Of a DNA stretch of 64,000 nt, positions 37,094 through 49,870 are shown piece by piece. Each line of letters begins with the position of its first letter. Within the stretch, counting starts at the first letter, position 1. Origin of the DNA: Arabidopsis thaliana (taxonomy: Eukaryota; Streptophyta; Magnoliopsida; Brassicales; Brassicaceae); contig NC_003075.7 of assembly GCF_000001735.4 (NCBI RefSeq), positions 17,361,001 to 17,425,000 of the forward strand. Direction: 5' to 3'. A program made the position numbers and the translations under genes. The notes below the pieces were generated by a model. The model was given only the letters and a program-made list of their open reading frames with translations. It was not told where the DNA came from and did no database searches.

Positions 37094-38361
37094 TGATTTT
37101 TCTTATTTTATTTTCACATTCATATCGTCCTACTCTATTTTTCTCTAATTATTTTTTTGTTTCCTACATCAACTAATTTGATGTTTAATTACATTTGAAA
37201 CATATCTTATGTTCATTGAAAATTATTTAAGATTTTGACCGACATATGGGATTAGTAAAATATATCAGCAGCTTTAGTTATGATATGATAAATCCACTAC
37301 ATGGAAATATTTGATGAGTTTGGAATACACTGAAAAAAGACACAGAATTCTTCAATTCCTCATTCATTCCTTTAGAATAAATCATTGCAATAAACTCCAA
37401 AAAAAACTCGATGGTAAAATCACAAAGTGGATAGTGACGTGGCAACCTCAAAAATTTTGGTTTCAATTTTTTTGTTAGCCCATCTTTCTTCTTGGACCCA
37501 ACAAATACACGAAAATAAAATTATTCATGTTTCCCTTTCCGACACAAGTCCATCTCCTTCATCTTTCATTCGATTATTTTTGTGGAGATTTTTCAGTTAG
37601 TAATAGTTTTAATATCTATAAAGATTAAAAAAATATTATGGTGATGTAAAGGATGACGAATTTGCTCACAAACAAATAAAATACGAATCTAACAATCCAA
37701 ATCTTATAATTATATAAAACACCAAAATGTAATAACAGTTGGCTCCAGCATTCTAGTCAGAAACCAAACGTCATCTCGAGTCGTATCTCGTGTTCCTCAC
37801 GCGCGTTTATAAGAAAGGGTGATAAACACGCGGGTTTTAGAGCGCCTGAAGATGAAAATACGAGGTATAGAGAGAAACGAAAGGTTATTGGTGGATGGAA
37901 GAGGGAAAAAGTGGACCCCATAGTTTGTCCGTACTAAAGGATTGATCTTTTCTGGTAACATTTTCCTTTTTCTCTCATAATTCCTTTTTCCTTTTTTCGA
38001 TACCTCTTCCTCTCTCTAATAACAAATCAACGTTTTTTTGTTTTTTGAGTATTTACGTTTATATCCTCGTAGTCCTCTCATATTTTCAGATTAACCTCAA
38101 GGGTTTTATATGGGCCACTCATTCTTATGTAATCTCTCCCTTTCTTAATCGATTTTTTAAATCTTTTACTGGGCATTACCGATCAAGCCCGATTATAATA
38201 AACCCAAATAGAATAATTAGTAATCTGGTTTGGTGTATATTTCAAATTAGAACAAACAAAAACAAAAAGCAAAAAGTTTCATTAAACCGAACCAAATGGT
38301 TGTAAATCATAAGAATTGAATGCCTAACCTAAAGCAAAGCAATGCCTCATTTTGCACCAAA

Positions 38362-38562
38362 TTAGATGGAAACTAGCTTATGATATCTCAAAATTAGTTT
38401 GTTCCTAGCAAGTTGATGAAGCAACTTGTGAGCTATTTCCACTACGATTTCGTTCTCTTGAGTGTTTTGGTTGTAATTAATTTTGATTAGGTCTAAAATC
38501 TTCGTGTCACATGTTCTGCATGTACAACTGTATTTTTCTTGAGAAAAAAAGCCATTGCACAA
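38362..38562 (-). other. Unrecognised 66-codon open frame
   Basis: The minus strand has an open frame with a less AT-biased composition than its flanks, containing CRTCDTKILDLIKI and VVEIAHKLLHQLARNKL. I recognise no family. It may be a decayed gene fragment or chance. Confidence 0.15.
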
Positions 38563-39744
38563 ACTTCAGTTCAAAACATTTTGTGTTTCTTCTATCAATT
38601 ATTACTATATAGAAAAAGTTTCTCTCTTGATATTTGAGTTTAAAATCTGGTAATCATCAATGAATATTGTCAACAGTTGTTAAAATCAGCAACTTTACTA
38701 AATATGAACAGAGAATGCAAATGGTGGAAGTTTCACATTATATTGGCAAGTGTAGAAAAATGTCTGAAAGTATATGGGCGACTGGGAGTTATCATTCATT
38801 AAGAAAACAAAGAAATCTAGATCGTTAAATTCTACGGTTAAGAAAGACTTTTTATTATGGTAAAGAAAAATAGTCAAATAACCAAAGTAAGCAATTAATA
38901 TAGTTTGATCAATGAGTTCAAAAGCCTTTGGTTGGAATAACTCATTAAGAAAACAGATAGTTTAAAATCAATTGAATTATGATTTCAGACATAGTATAAG
39001 TTTGGGCAAAGTATTTTAATGGAAATAGAATACAAACTTGATAACAAGTTATTGCCATTTAGAAAATGTTATAACTCCTTATATAGTGAGAACCCTATTG
39101 CTTGCTTGTGTTCAAGGAATTGCTGTTTATGGAACTCCACTTTAAATAAACATATAAATAATCTATTTAGTATCAAAAACTTAATATCCCATCTACTTTG
39201 AATTTGCCCGATCATGAAAACACCTATTTATTGTACATAAATATACATCTTTAACAAATATAGATCTATGCGTGATCTATTTGTATTTGTATCTTATTAC
39301 CTTTTATTCATATAGAAAAAGGAAAAAACAAACAAAAAGCTTTGTTCCAAGAGTTTAAAGTATATCAAAATTGGCAAAATTGTGGGGTTTTGAAGTAATC
39401 TACTAGATTATTCATTTTCTTGCAAAAAACACCTTTTTATAGAATTGCTTACCGAACCAAGCCGTGGACTTCACTTTCTTAAAACATGAAATTACATATT
39501 AAAGGAATCTTTTGATTAATCAAAGAAGATGTTTGTATACATAGATAATAAATGAAAGTGGAAATATTTTTTTAAAATAAAAATAAAAAAAATAAAGAAA
39601 CTCCAATACGAGGAATTGTTTCGAATATAATCTTTTTTCCAAAGAAAGCAAGTGGTTAGAGAGAGAATAATATTATTTTATTAAATTTTTACAAAAAAAA
39701 CAGTGACAAGAGAAGAGAGAGAGAGAAAGGGCAGTGGAAGTAAA

Positions 39745-39750
39745 TATAAA
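39745..39750 (+). promoter_or_regulatory. AP2: TATA box, APETALA2
   Basis: TATAAA, after a GA-rich stretch and before CT-rich leader sequence, about 250 bp upstream of the AP2 ATG. It would start transcripts near 39775. Confidence 0.5.
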
Positions 39751-39997
39751 GGAAAGGATAAAAATGAAAGCTTTCGTAGAAGCAATCTATCAAATTTTTA
39801 TTTTATTTTCTTCTCTCTCTCTCTTTAGCTCTTTTTTTTTTGTTTTCATTAAAGTTTTTATTTTATTTTCTACCAACCAAAAGCTTTTCTCTTTGGTTTC
39901 TCTTATTTAGCTTCTAACCTTGAGGAGAATCATACCAGAGGATTGAAGTTTGAACCTTCAAAGATCAAAATCAAGAAACCAAAAAAAAACAAAAAAA

Positions 39998-42140
39998 ATG
40001 TGGGATCTAAACGACGCACCACACCAAACACAAAGAGAAGAAGAATCTGAAGAGTTTTGTTATTCTTCACCAAGTAAACGGGTTGGATCTTTCTCTAATT
40101 CAAGCTCTTCAGCTGTTGTTATCGAAGATGGATCCGATGACGATGAACTTAACCGGGTCAGACCCAATAACCCACTTGTCACCCATCAGTTCTTCCCTGA
40201 GATGGATTCTAACGGCGGTGGTGTTGCTTCTGGCTTTCCTCGGGCTCACTGGTTTGGTGTTAAGTTTTGTCAGTCGGATCTAGCCACCGGATCGTCCGCG
40301 GGTAAAGCTACCAACGTTGCCGCTGCCGTAGTGGAGCCGGCACAGCCGTTGAAAAAGAGTCGGCGTGGACCAAGATCAAGAAGTTCTCAGTATAGAGGTG
40401 TTACGTTTTACCGGCGTACCGGAAGATGGGAATCTCATATTTGGTAATAATCTCATATTTTTAATTTCGTTAATCGATCGTACTTTAGATTATAAATTTA
40501 AGTTTTTTTTTTGTTTGTTCTTCTGAATTTCAGGGACTGTGGGAAACAAGTTTACTTAGGTAATTTTATTTTCCTCATGTTTTTTTTTGTATTTTGGTGT
40601 TGAAAAATGTCATCATAATTTTAATTTATTATAATCTCTGAATAGGTGGATTTGACACTGCTCATGCAGCAGCTCGGTATTTTTCTCTCTTTGACTCTCT
40701 CTATATTGAGTTGTTATTTATTTATTTTTTAAAAAATACCGGAAGAAATTTATAAAAATTAATTTTAATTTTGTTTTATTTAATAGAGCATATGATAGAG
40801 CTGCTATTAAATTCCGTGGAGTAGAAGCGGATATCAATTTCAACATCGACGATTATGATGATGACTTGAAACAGGTAAATATAAATTATAAACTATATTG
40901 GTTTTTATTAACGATTTTTAAAGGTTTGGGAGATTAATATTGAAATTGAATTTTATAGATGACTAATTTAACCAAGGAAGAGTTCGTACACGTACTTCGC
41001 CGACAAAGCACAGGCTTCCCTCGAGGAAGTTCGAAGTATAGAGGTGTCACTTTGCATAAGTGTGGTCGTTGGGAAGCTCGAATGGGTCAATTCTTAGGCA
41101 AAAAGTATAATTTCTCTCATTTTATATTCACTCGAAAACTTCATTTTTAGTTTGTTATTTTAACTTTGAGTTTTTGTTTCTTGAATCTTATAAAATAGGT
41201 ATGTTTATTTGGGTTTGTTCGACACCGAGGTCGAAGCTGCTAGGTAAATGTCTTTTTGTTTGATTCTACAACACACATTGTTGTATAATGTGTTTTTCTC
41301 GTTACTAATTGATTTTCATTATTTTATATATAATCACAGAGCTTACGATAAAGCTGCAATCAAATGTAACGGCAAAGACGCCGTGACCAACTTTGATCCG
41401 AGTATTTACGATGAGGAACTCAATGCCGGTAAATTGTCTCATTTAATCGAGTAATTTTATATATTTTTTGGTCCTTAGTTTCATCTCTTAGGTGTTCGAA
41501 CTTGGTTTAAAGATTTTGAATTTGGTGTATATAGAGTCATCAGGGAATCCTACTACTCCACAAGATCACAACCTCGATTTGAGCTTGGGAAATTCGGCTA
41601 ATTCGAAGCATAAAAGTCAAGATATGCGGCTCAGGGTAGAGTTTAATCTTATATTATTAACAATAATTTATATCTTAATATATAGTTTATATTGTTATAA
41701 ACATGTTTTCTTTTGTTTTGCTTTCAGATGAACCAACAACAACAAGATTCTCTCCACTCTAATGAAGTTCTTGGATTAGGTCAAACCGGAATGCTTAACC
41801 ATACTCCCAATTCAAACCACCAAGTGAGTAAATAACCACAAATGCAAATACCATAATTTCATTTGAATATATTTTATCTAAAGAATTGCATTTTTTTTTG
41901 GTAAATTAGTTTCCGGGCAGCAGCAACATTGGTAGCGGAGGCGGATTCTCACTGTTTCCGGCGGCTGAGAACCACCGGTTTGATGGTCGGGCCTCGACGA
42001 ACCAAGTGTTGACAAATGCTGCAGCATCATCAGGATTCTCTCCTCATCATCACAATCAGATTTTTAATTCTACTTCTACTCCTCATCAAAATTGGCTGCA
42101 GACAAATGGCTTCCAACCTCCTCTCATGAGACCTTCTTGA
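39998..42140 (+). CDS. AP2: APETALA2, floral homeotic AP2-domain transcription factor
   Basis: Ten coding exons: 39998-40443, 40534-40559, 40646-40676, 40787-40874, 40959-41104, 41199-41243, 41340-41428, 41535-41635, 41728-41823 and 41910-42140, closing to 432 residues, the known length of Arabidopsis AP2 (AT4G36920). Nuclear class A floral factor that specifies sepals and petals, represses AGAMOUS and controls seed size. Features: N-terminal EAR motif DLNDAP, acidic Ser-rich region, basic [13 protein letters not shown] nuclear signal, AP2 repeat 1 (~130-186, [18 protein letters not shown]), linker, AP2 repeat 2 (~222-281, [16 protein letters not shown]), and a second EAR motif LDLSL (304-308). 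The final exon holds the miR172 site. Two AP2 repeats with this linker separate it from ERF proteins. I start at MWDLNDAP; an in-frame ATG 16 codons earlier (39950) is not needed. Confidence 0.97.
42019..42039 (+). promoter_or_regulatory. AP2: miR172 target site in AP2
   Basis: CTGCAGCATCATCAGGATTC plus one T, within the last AP2 exon and coding AAASSGFS (~393-400). This is the well-established miR172 complementary site that controls AP2 by translational repression and cleavage. Confidence 0.95.
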
Positions 42141-42839
42141 ATCTTTTATATTTTTAAGGTTTATTATTATATAAGAAAAACAAAAATGAACCTTTGAAAT
42201 CCCCACATGTTCTTGGTCATTTCATTAATCATCGGCTTATATTTTGCTTATTTTCCCCTAAATCCTCTTGTTAACTTAGGCGAACAAAAAAAATTAATGG
42301 AAATCTTTTTCCCTCCATCGGTTACAAAAATAATATTATATATAATTGTTGGATATATGGGAAATTGGATAAGTTTGTGATTTGAGATGTTCTGACTAAA
42401 AAGGTTGAGAAGAGATTTGTCAATGAGTTGTCTTTTGTTGTTTCTCCTCAATACATTTATTAAGATTTTAAAACATTACTTCTTTATATGTTACCTGCAC
42501 CTATCTACATATATGTTCAGTCCTAACTTGTTTTGTTATTCCTCTTTCATATCTATTCAATTAATGTTTTCCTAGCCTTAGTTCATTTTACATTTTTCTT
42601 GAAAATCTCTCATGAAAAAAACACATTCATGTGTGAAATATATTTCAACACCCATTATAGTTTCGTTAATTCAGATATATAATTTTTATTTATTACATAT
42701 AATAAAAATTGACAGGTGGGTATACACATGGTTTCCTTGTGCTAACATTGGTTTGAATAGCATAAACCGAATCCTAAAATACTTTAAGTTCACTTCGTAA
42801 ATAAAATCTGATAAACTGAACAAATTAGGTTCTCTAAAG

Positions 42840-43450
42840 TTGAGATGGGTAAATGTTCAGCTAACTCATGGAGTTGGAATTGTGATTCTCGCTTGTTCAC
42901 AATTGCTTTTGGTATTCACAAGGATACTAATTGTATGCTTTGTTTGTGGTTGTGCTTTGTTTGCCATTGTTACTCCTTTATGGAGATCTATGTTCTATCA
43001 AGTTCCCCTGTTGTTGGGAAATCTTTATTTGCAGGGAATGAAAGCTTCTTTGGTGTTTATGGATTTGCTGTTGCATCTTGTTTGGACATGCTATCTTCTA
43101 AAACCCTTGAAGTTCCCTTGCGAGACATTTCTATCGCTTATCGTTCTAGCACCTACACGTTGGTAGCAGAAGATATTGTAGCGAAGACTGCCTTATCATT
43201 GAATAACGCCCTCTTGTTGGCGTGGAACGAAGACTCTTTGGTTTTGCAATTGTTCATGGACTCCCAGTTCAGTGTAAAATCTTTCAAGTCACTCGAAGTC
43301 ACCGTTGAGCTAGGAAGAATTCTGCTTGTTTTAAGCTTCTTTCACCTTCGGTTTATCCCCATGTTTTTTGCATTATTCTCTTATACTGCGTTTGTGTTTG
43401 CAGTTCTTTCAGTTTTTAGTGATGTGTTTTACTCTTGTAATGGAGACTAA
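42840..43450 (+). pseudogene. Possible RNase H-like (LINE-derived) relic with a 201-codon frame
   Basis: The longest intergenic open frame (42845-43450, 201 residues) overlaps a 108-codon frame at 42840-43166. The second frame begins LRWVNVQLTHGVGIVILACSQ, and the first later reads LDMLSSKTLEVP and VAEDIVAKTALS. Together these recall the order of plant LINE-type RNase H domains (W-x-K-x-N-V ... G-x-G-x-V-x-R-D ... D-x-L ... V-A-D-x-x-A-K). Passing between frames would mean a frameshifted relic. The catalytic acids are not clearly kept, so this is a weak assignment. The composition is less AT-rich than its flanks. It could also be an orphan hydrophobic protein. Confidence 0.3.
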
Positions 43451-46400
43451 ATTATTTCTATATCTATAAAATCAGTTTGATAAAAAAAAAAAAACTGAAC
43501 AAATTTTATTTGGTTCAGCAACGCTTATAAATGCCAAATAGAAAAGTTCAGTTATTTTAAAGCTTTTTTGCATATATATATTATCTAACCTTTTATTGAA
43601 TTAGAGAATTTTAGTCAACCATTAAAAATTACGAATTTTCCTAGTTTATACTATTTAGAAGTTGCAGTATCAATCATCACGGGAAAAAAATAAAATGATA
43701 TTTTTGGTTTTGTCCATTTTGTAGATATTTTACCGACAGAAGAAAAAAACAGTGATATTTTATTTTTTTACAGTATTAATGGTGAGACGAGAGAGAGAAA
43801 CAGAAGTAGATTGGTTCTGATGTTTCCCTAATGGAGTAAGAAATAATACTCACAGTTATTTTGCGATCTCAACAAAAGTTAAAATGAATATCAACCGCAA
43901 GATCTCTTTCTTCTGTTTTCACAGACTATGAAATATAAAAAATCATAATGCCTACAAGCTATGCGACCGTTAGTTAAAAAAAAATATGAATAATATTCCA
44001 AAGAGAAAAAAATCTTGGAAATAGAAAATTAGGTATAAAGAGAAAAGAGGCAAATAAAAATTGGGGATTATTAGGGATGAGTGGTCATTTTCAAGTAATG
44101 TGTCCTTTGAATCAGTTTCTCTCTCTATCTCTCACAGAAACCCAAAAGAAGTCAGACATTGTTATAATGGTGAGAGAGACTTCTCGGCTTCACTTCCTTT
44201 CTCCTCTTTTAATTCTCTTTTTAATTCAAAAGTTTAAAGATTTTATTAAATGTTTCATACTCTTACACTTATTCATGAATCCTTTCCTAGATTTCACTTT
44301 TACTCTGTATAATTTGTTCCTCCTTAAACTCTTGGTTCATCTATTTGGTTACGTTACATCCTAATAGTCTTTATCATATATACCTTTGGGTCCTTTTACT
44401 AATACTAGGTAAAAACTTCTAGTTGTATAATGCTTAAAATTACAATGGGGTTATGATGATATTGTTATTTTATAATCGCATTAGAATTGCAAACAAAAAT
44501 TGTTTATGCTAGGATAAACATTTTAAGTGAGTAAGACTATCCCTTTTTTTATATCTATATTTAGATTCGGAATTTTCTTACTAACGAAAAATATATAGAT
44601 GGAGAACTATGACAATACACTTTTGCCTTACAATGACATTATGGTTATTTACCTAATTGAATGATACAAAATGAGATGGAGTTGTATGAATTTATAGCAA
44701 CTGTCTTTCTGCTTCTTTTTTTTTTTTTTAATAGAGTGGAGACTTGAATTCAAAACTATCGAAACACTTTTATGATTTTATCATTCAACATAATAAATAT
44801 TTTTGTTCATATACTATTACAACGTTATATAGTATAGGCATGTAATAATCTTTTCTTAAACGAGTCATAAACGACGCAATTTATTGAAACATCCTCTCGT
44901 TGATTGTCATTTAGTATTTCACAGTATGTCATAGCAGTACCTTATGGCATAAACATTAATCAAGAAAACAACATTTTCTTTATGAATCTACAAGTCAAAA
45001 TCAACAAATTAATTATTTTATAATTTTTGAGCTATATAACACCTTATATTAATCATGAATTGTACTTGGCTCCTACATGACTACCTACTATTATGCGTTT
45101 TTATAATAATCCTGTCTTCCATTGGTTATGTAACAAACTCACAAAATATAGAATATACAATAATTTTGTGAAATACTAGAATGAATCCACAAATTATTCA
45201 ATGGCTGTTGAATACCACGACGAGTTACTTATATTCTTTATTTCCAACGAAATTTGTAGTTCACGTGGATCACGTCGCAACAAAAATTTCCATCAAATGA
45301 TCACCTATTTGATAAACAGATAATTTCATCCTTAATTCATGTAGCTAAAACTAATCATCATTCTAAGAATACCAATCAAAACTTATATACACATCAAGTA
45401 ACAAAACATTTCAAGTATTGCAAGAAATGTTTTTGTACAAGCAGACATAGATACTACTAGTATATATACGTATTTGTACATGTAATTATTTGAGCATGTC
45501 AAGAAAATAAAATTTGTCTAGGGTTTGAAGGCAAGTGGAGATTAGTGTACGAGGAAGCGGTACGATAGACCAATGAATGCAGACTTCATGGGGAAATTCG
45601 AAACTTTATAATTAGTTTAGTCAAATAATATTTTTAATCATACGATAAGGAATCAGTCGGTCCATGAGTAGAAACTGTCTGCAGAAATTTTAAAAGTAAT
45701 ATAAGTTATTAAGTACGAATTTTCTGGATTATTAAATCTAAGATGAACCTAATTTCGTCACTGAAGTCGTCACTTCGTTAATATGTTAATGGTCATGAGG
45801 GCTTGTATTTTAATTTAATTGATTTCTATAAGGGGCAAGATTTGTTGTCTCACGAGGATAATCGTATAACCCAACTTGCTAGTACACAACTTCGTGATTG
45901 TTCTTAGTGCTTCAATATTTAATTTCAATCGAAAAGTTTAAGATACCAATTAATAAAATATAGATATAATTAAATAATTAGTGGATATGCTTTTTTGCTT
46001 ATGGAGTCTCCTAGAAAACAAACAACTTGCAAGCAATACCTAGCTAGAATCTCAAACTGATATTTTCTATTCTTTTATAATCCACTTTCTAAACTATGAT
46101 CTGTTTACTCATTGGATGACAATTTCAGAATATCATTTCATATTCATATATTTTAAAACCAATCATAAAAGAATGTGGTTGTGAAGACGGTTATATGCAT
46201 TTTTTGTATGTTATAGATTCACAATTTAATGTGATATTGGACTAGGTATGTCACTAATTTGGTTGAAATCTGAAATGGATTTGCCATTGAAAAATTCTAT
46301 TAATTATTGTTGTATTTCGTGTGTATAAATGATATATTCATTACTCAGTAGATAACTGGTTTGTATTAAGTGTTCAATCTATTTCTGTTTATATTTTCAG

Positions 46401-49117
46401 GATTATGCGACATAAAAACGAGACTGTAATTAATTTGACTTTGTATATTTAATTTTCGGTGCATAGTGACTTCTTCACACGAAACTATACAATTTACTCT
46501 TTTTTTTAAAAAAGCTTTGACAATAATTTTTTTCCTTTAGTTTTTGGTTTGGTTAAATGTAAATGTGAAAAACTTGAACTTAATTTGATTTGGTGTTCAG
46601 TTACCTTTTTCCGAGTGTGAATGTAAACTAAATCGATTCAAGTTACTTCGATTGAACACTTTTGATTCATATAAATTTCAACATCATCAATATTTTGAAA
46701 ACATTGCAAGAATGATAAATTTCAACTCTCTTTTTCTTTTGCGTTTTAAAAAAAAAATTATTGACCCCCTTTTTTCGTCGACACACTTTTAGACTCTTAC
46801 CTTAAAAAGACAAAATAAATTTTATATCCACTATGCCGTGAATCCAAAGGAAAATAATCAAATATCTCCACTTGGTACCGAATCATAAAGAAGATATTAT
46901 GAGAAAACCTAATACTATTAAAATTGGGAACATTAGTCGGAATACGCCCACTAATTTAGAAATGATTCATCCGCATAAAAATCGTGAAATAACAAAAAAT
47001 TAGAGTGGTCCCAAAAGAGGACAGGTGTCTCTCATGCTTTGTCGAGAAAAACTCTAAACACAAAAGAAACATTAGACTGTGTAGATATTATTATTATTAC
47101 CAGCGATGAGCGAACTCATGTTCTGCAGCAACTTTAGTAAACCCAGCCAGAAATATAAAATAAGATCTTATTAATAAGTTAGTACTTTAAGATCTCTCTT
47201 TTTTTTTTGTTGCATCGTATCGACGAAGCACTGTCTATTCTGCAGAGACACGTAGACGATAGATTCGACCTCTTATCACGAGAGTAGAAAACTCTCTGAA
47301 ACAAATCACATTTTTCTTGTTGTAAAAAGTGTTTTTACTCTGCAAGATTAAAAAGAAAACTCTTACTTTTTACAGTCCTCCTGCCATATTTTCTTTGTTG
47401 CTGCTTTTCGGCTTTGTTTCTTTTTATTATGTATTGCCATTCAAGATGTCAGTTTCCATATTTAGAATATTAGTCCGATGCGTCTTATTGCCCGAAGACA
47501 TCGATAGGAAAAAGGCAAAAAAAGTAAATTAATTTCGAGGAAAAGAGAAGTGTATTGAAGATGTAATTGTTTTTTTCTTGCACAATTTAGTCATATCTTT
47601 GATCTATTAAAACATATTCATGATTATGCCGTTTGAAATTTGCCACATTCTCGCCCATCATTTGTTGCTATCTTATGCAACTATTTCGCCATCTTGTTGA
47701 TTTGGTAGTTCTGAAGCGGTATATTTTTTTGTTTTATTTTGCTGCCACAGTAAAGGTATATAGAGCTTTTGTATAGTAAATTCAAGTTTTTTAAATTATA
47801 TTTCTTGTATTTTTGTGCTTGAAGAATCTCTTATTTGTGTGGAAGTGGTGAAGAATCAATTAAAACGCACACAGCTTCATCATATATTGTCGTCCTTCGC
47901 CGACAATCTTCTTACCTTATTGCCTTTGTTTTGTCCCATCGCTTTCAACACAATTTCCATTTATAGTAAACTCTCATCGTATTTGTGTTTTTTTTGCATT
48001 CATTTTGTAACACTCGTTTTTTTTCTGAAATAGTTCCCATTAACCAAATGGAAATTATCTTCGAGCCGAACAAATTAAAAGTTGTTATCCTAGTGGTAGT
48101 GGTTTTTGTATTCTATAAACCAACAACTAAGAAAAACGAAACAAAAAATCTGATACAAAGACCAGATTAAACAAATAATTATTAAGATTAAAATTAGTAA
48201 CACTGATTAGGCAATAAATAAAACGATTTTGCTTTCCGACTTCACCAACAAAGTCTTAAAGGTGTTTTCACATCCCAACATGTTATCAAAACACACAATT
48301 TCGTGTTATTAGAGACTAAAAACTATCACGAGTTTCCAATTTGGGAAAAAGCATATTATTTTGTGTGTTTGCTTATTTTGACAACTTTATAATTTACATA
48401 AAAGTAGAAAATCTCGTGGTCCATCTAAAAATGTCGTGATAAGCATGGGAACCACCCAAATTAGGGTACAAATGGTGACTCGTACCTACTTTTTCTCCAT
48501 ATTCAATCCCTTTCATAATTTTCTGTAACTCACTTACGAATTTTATAGTTGCGTTTATATATATACAAGAGTTATAGACTATGGTATCAAAATACTAACT
48601 ACGAAATATCCAAATCAGGAAAGATGATGTTGATCATTTCGTATTATACAGTTGTTACTTTACGTTTTATACTTTATACAATTTTCTTATAAATAGCAAC
48701 CCAATCAAAAGAAAATAATATCAACTTAGAGAAATCTTGTTTTAAATTAAGTAACGCAACTTTTGTAACAATTTTAAGTATTATCTGTACCTACGCAACA
48801 GTGGTTCATGATTATTTATGTTTAACGTATTTTATGAGAATTTATTGCGAAATCATAGATCTCAGGATTGCAATTGCTAATCTATGGATGATAAGTCAAA
48901 TCTAGGCTTATTCCCAAGAAATTGTGTCTGCGCTTTTGTGGATTTGTATAGTTTGATTTCATCACGTTATTGAAGAAAACAATTCAATAAAATGACAGGA
49001 CTTATGGTAGACCGTGATAATTAAAGCGAAGTCTCAGCTTTTTCGTTTTTGTGAGAAGAAAACCTTAAAACCTTTTCAATTAATAAGAGAAAATGACTTG
49101 TCATCGTTTGAACAAAA

Positions 49118-49139
49118 TGGGCCTATTAGTTAAGGCCCA
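49118..49139. promoter_or_regulatory. Inverted site II module, second copy
   Basis: TGGGCCT and AGGCCCA face each other across ATTAGTTA. It is nearly the same as the module at 21129-21148, where the spacer is ATTAGTAA. Site II elements mark promoters of growth-related genes. Confidence 0.45.
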
Positions 49140-49449
49140 CTTTGTTTAAACATGTTAACCCTACACAATGTTATGAACGTAGTCTGTGAAAAGTATTTTA
49201 AGTTTACTATATCCATTTAAAAGCCCATTTGTAAAATCTTGTTTTCTCCTTGAATGTTCTGATAGTTGTTGGACCTAGCCCATAACAGCTTTGGACAGTT
49301 TTTAATGAAAATGTTACCAAATTAGATATTTACATTTTTAAACTTTGTGTGATTGATATTTTTTTCTTTCTGGTTTGCTTTATGAGTTCGTTATTCATAT
49401 CTTTTAGTAGTAAGAAGATTCTTCTGACAAAACTAAAAATTCTTCCACT

Positions 49450-49870
49450 GTCTCAAGTACGCGTGTGACCAACGCGCATAGAACTTGAGCGTAGAACACA
49501 GAGAGTCAAAGTGATAGGATTGTTGTACTTCGCGAAAAGAAGAAGAAGATTTTTATAGAGTGCGTATCGAAACTAAAGTACAACAACAACTCAGCTTTAT
49601 TTAGACCGTCCGATCATTACTAAACTTTGTACCAATCAACTAATGAATTAACGACACGTGTGTTTTATACTCTTCTTGGGAATACTCTAAAAGGACGATG
49701 TCACACCAGATCCTAGCACCTTCCCACCATCTTCTTCTCAATCTCTCGTGAGTTTCCCACCGTCAGATCAATGCTTAGGTTTGTGACGTAAGCTTCTTAT
49801 TTTTTTGCGCATCTCTAGGCTCTCCTCTCTATCCACTTGCTTATCCAACCGTCCGATCTGTGATTTTTTT
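49450..49870 (+). promoter_or_regulatory. Promoter-like island 3.3 kb upstream of SPATULA
   Basis: A GC-richer block in AT-rich surroundings with three copies of ACCGTC[C/A]GATC (49605, 49759, 49848), a CACGTG G-box (49655-49660), TGACGTA (49784-49790) and CT-rich leader-like sequence (CACCATCTTCTTCTCAATC). It could be a distal SPT enhancer, a noncoding first exon or the promoter of an unannotated RNA. No long open frame follows. Confidence 0.35.

Larger units (their letters stand above)
32300..39740. other. Long intergenic region, CBSX1 to AP2
   Basis: About 7.4 kb. The left end is the CBSX1 promoter and the right end the AP2 promoter. Between them are several decayed or repeat-like pieces listed separately: a GC-richer island with internal duplication (32.6-33.1 kb), a perfect inverted repeat and a direct repeat (33.3-33.6 kb), a MITE-like element (33.8-34.1 kb), a possible GRF zinc-finger relic (36.9-37.1 kb), a CGCG-rich island (37.74-37.93 kb) and an unrecognised open frame at 38562-38362. 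The rest is AT-rich with no coding character. Confidence 0.6.

Noticed and set aside
39764..39910. 48-codon hydrophobic ORF (MKAFVEAIYQIF...) just upstream of AP2
   Set aside because: Its ATG lies only 14-19 bp after the likely TATA box at 39745, so most transcripts would start after it. The frame is mostly a reading of a T/CT-rich leader.
39950..39997. In-frame ATG 16 codons before the AP2 start
   Set aside because: The extension is Lys/Gln-rich from A-rich leader sequence, and the known protein begins at MWDLNDAP with the conserved EAR motif.
47329..48170. Cluster of short plus-strand frames between AP2 and SPT
   Set aside because: Frames are Phe/Leu/Ser-rich from pyrimidine-rich DNA, overlap each other and show no domain or splice pattern.
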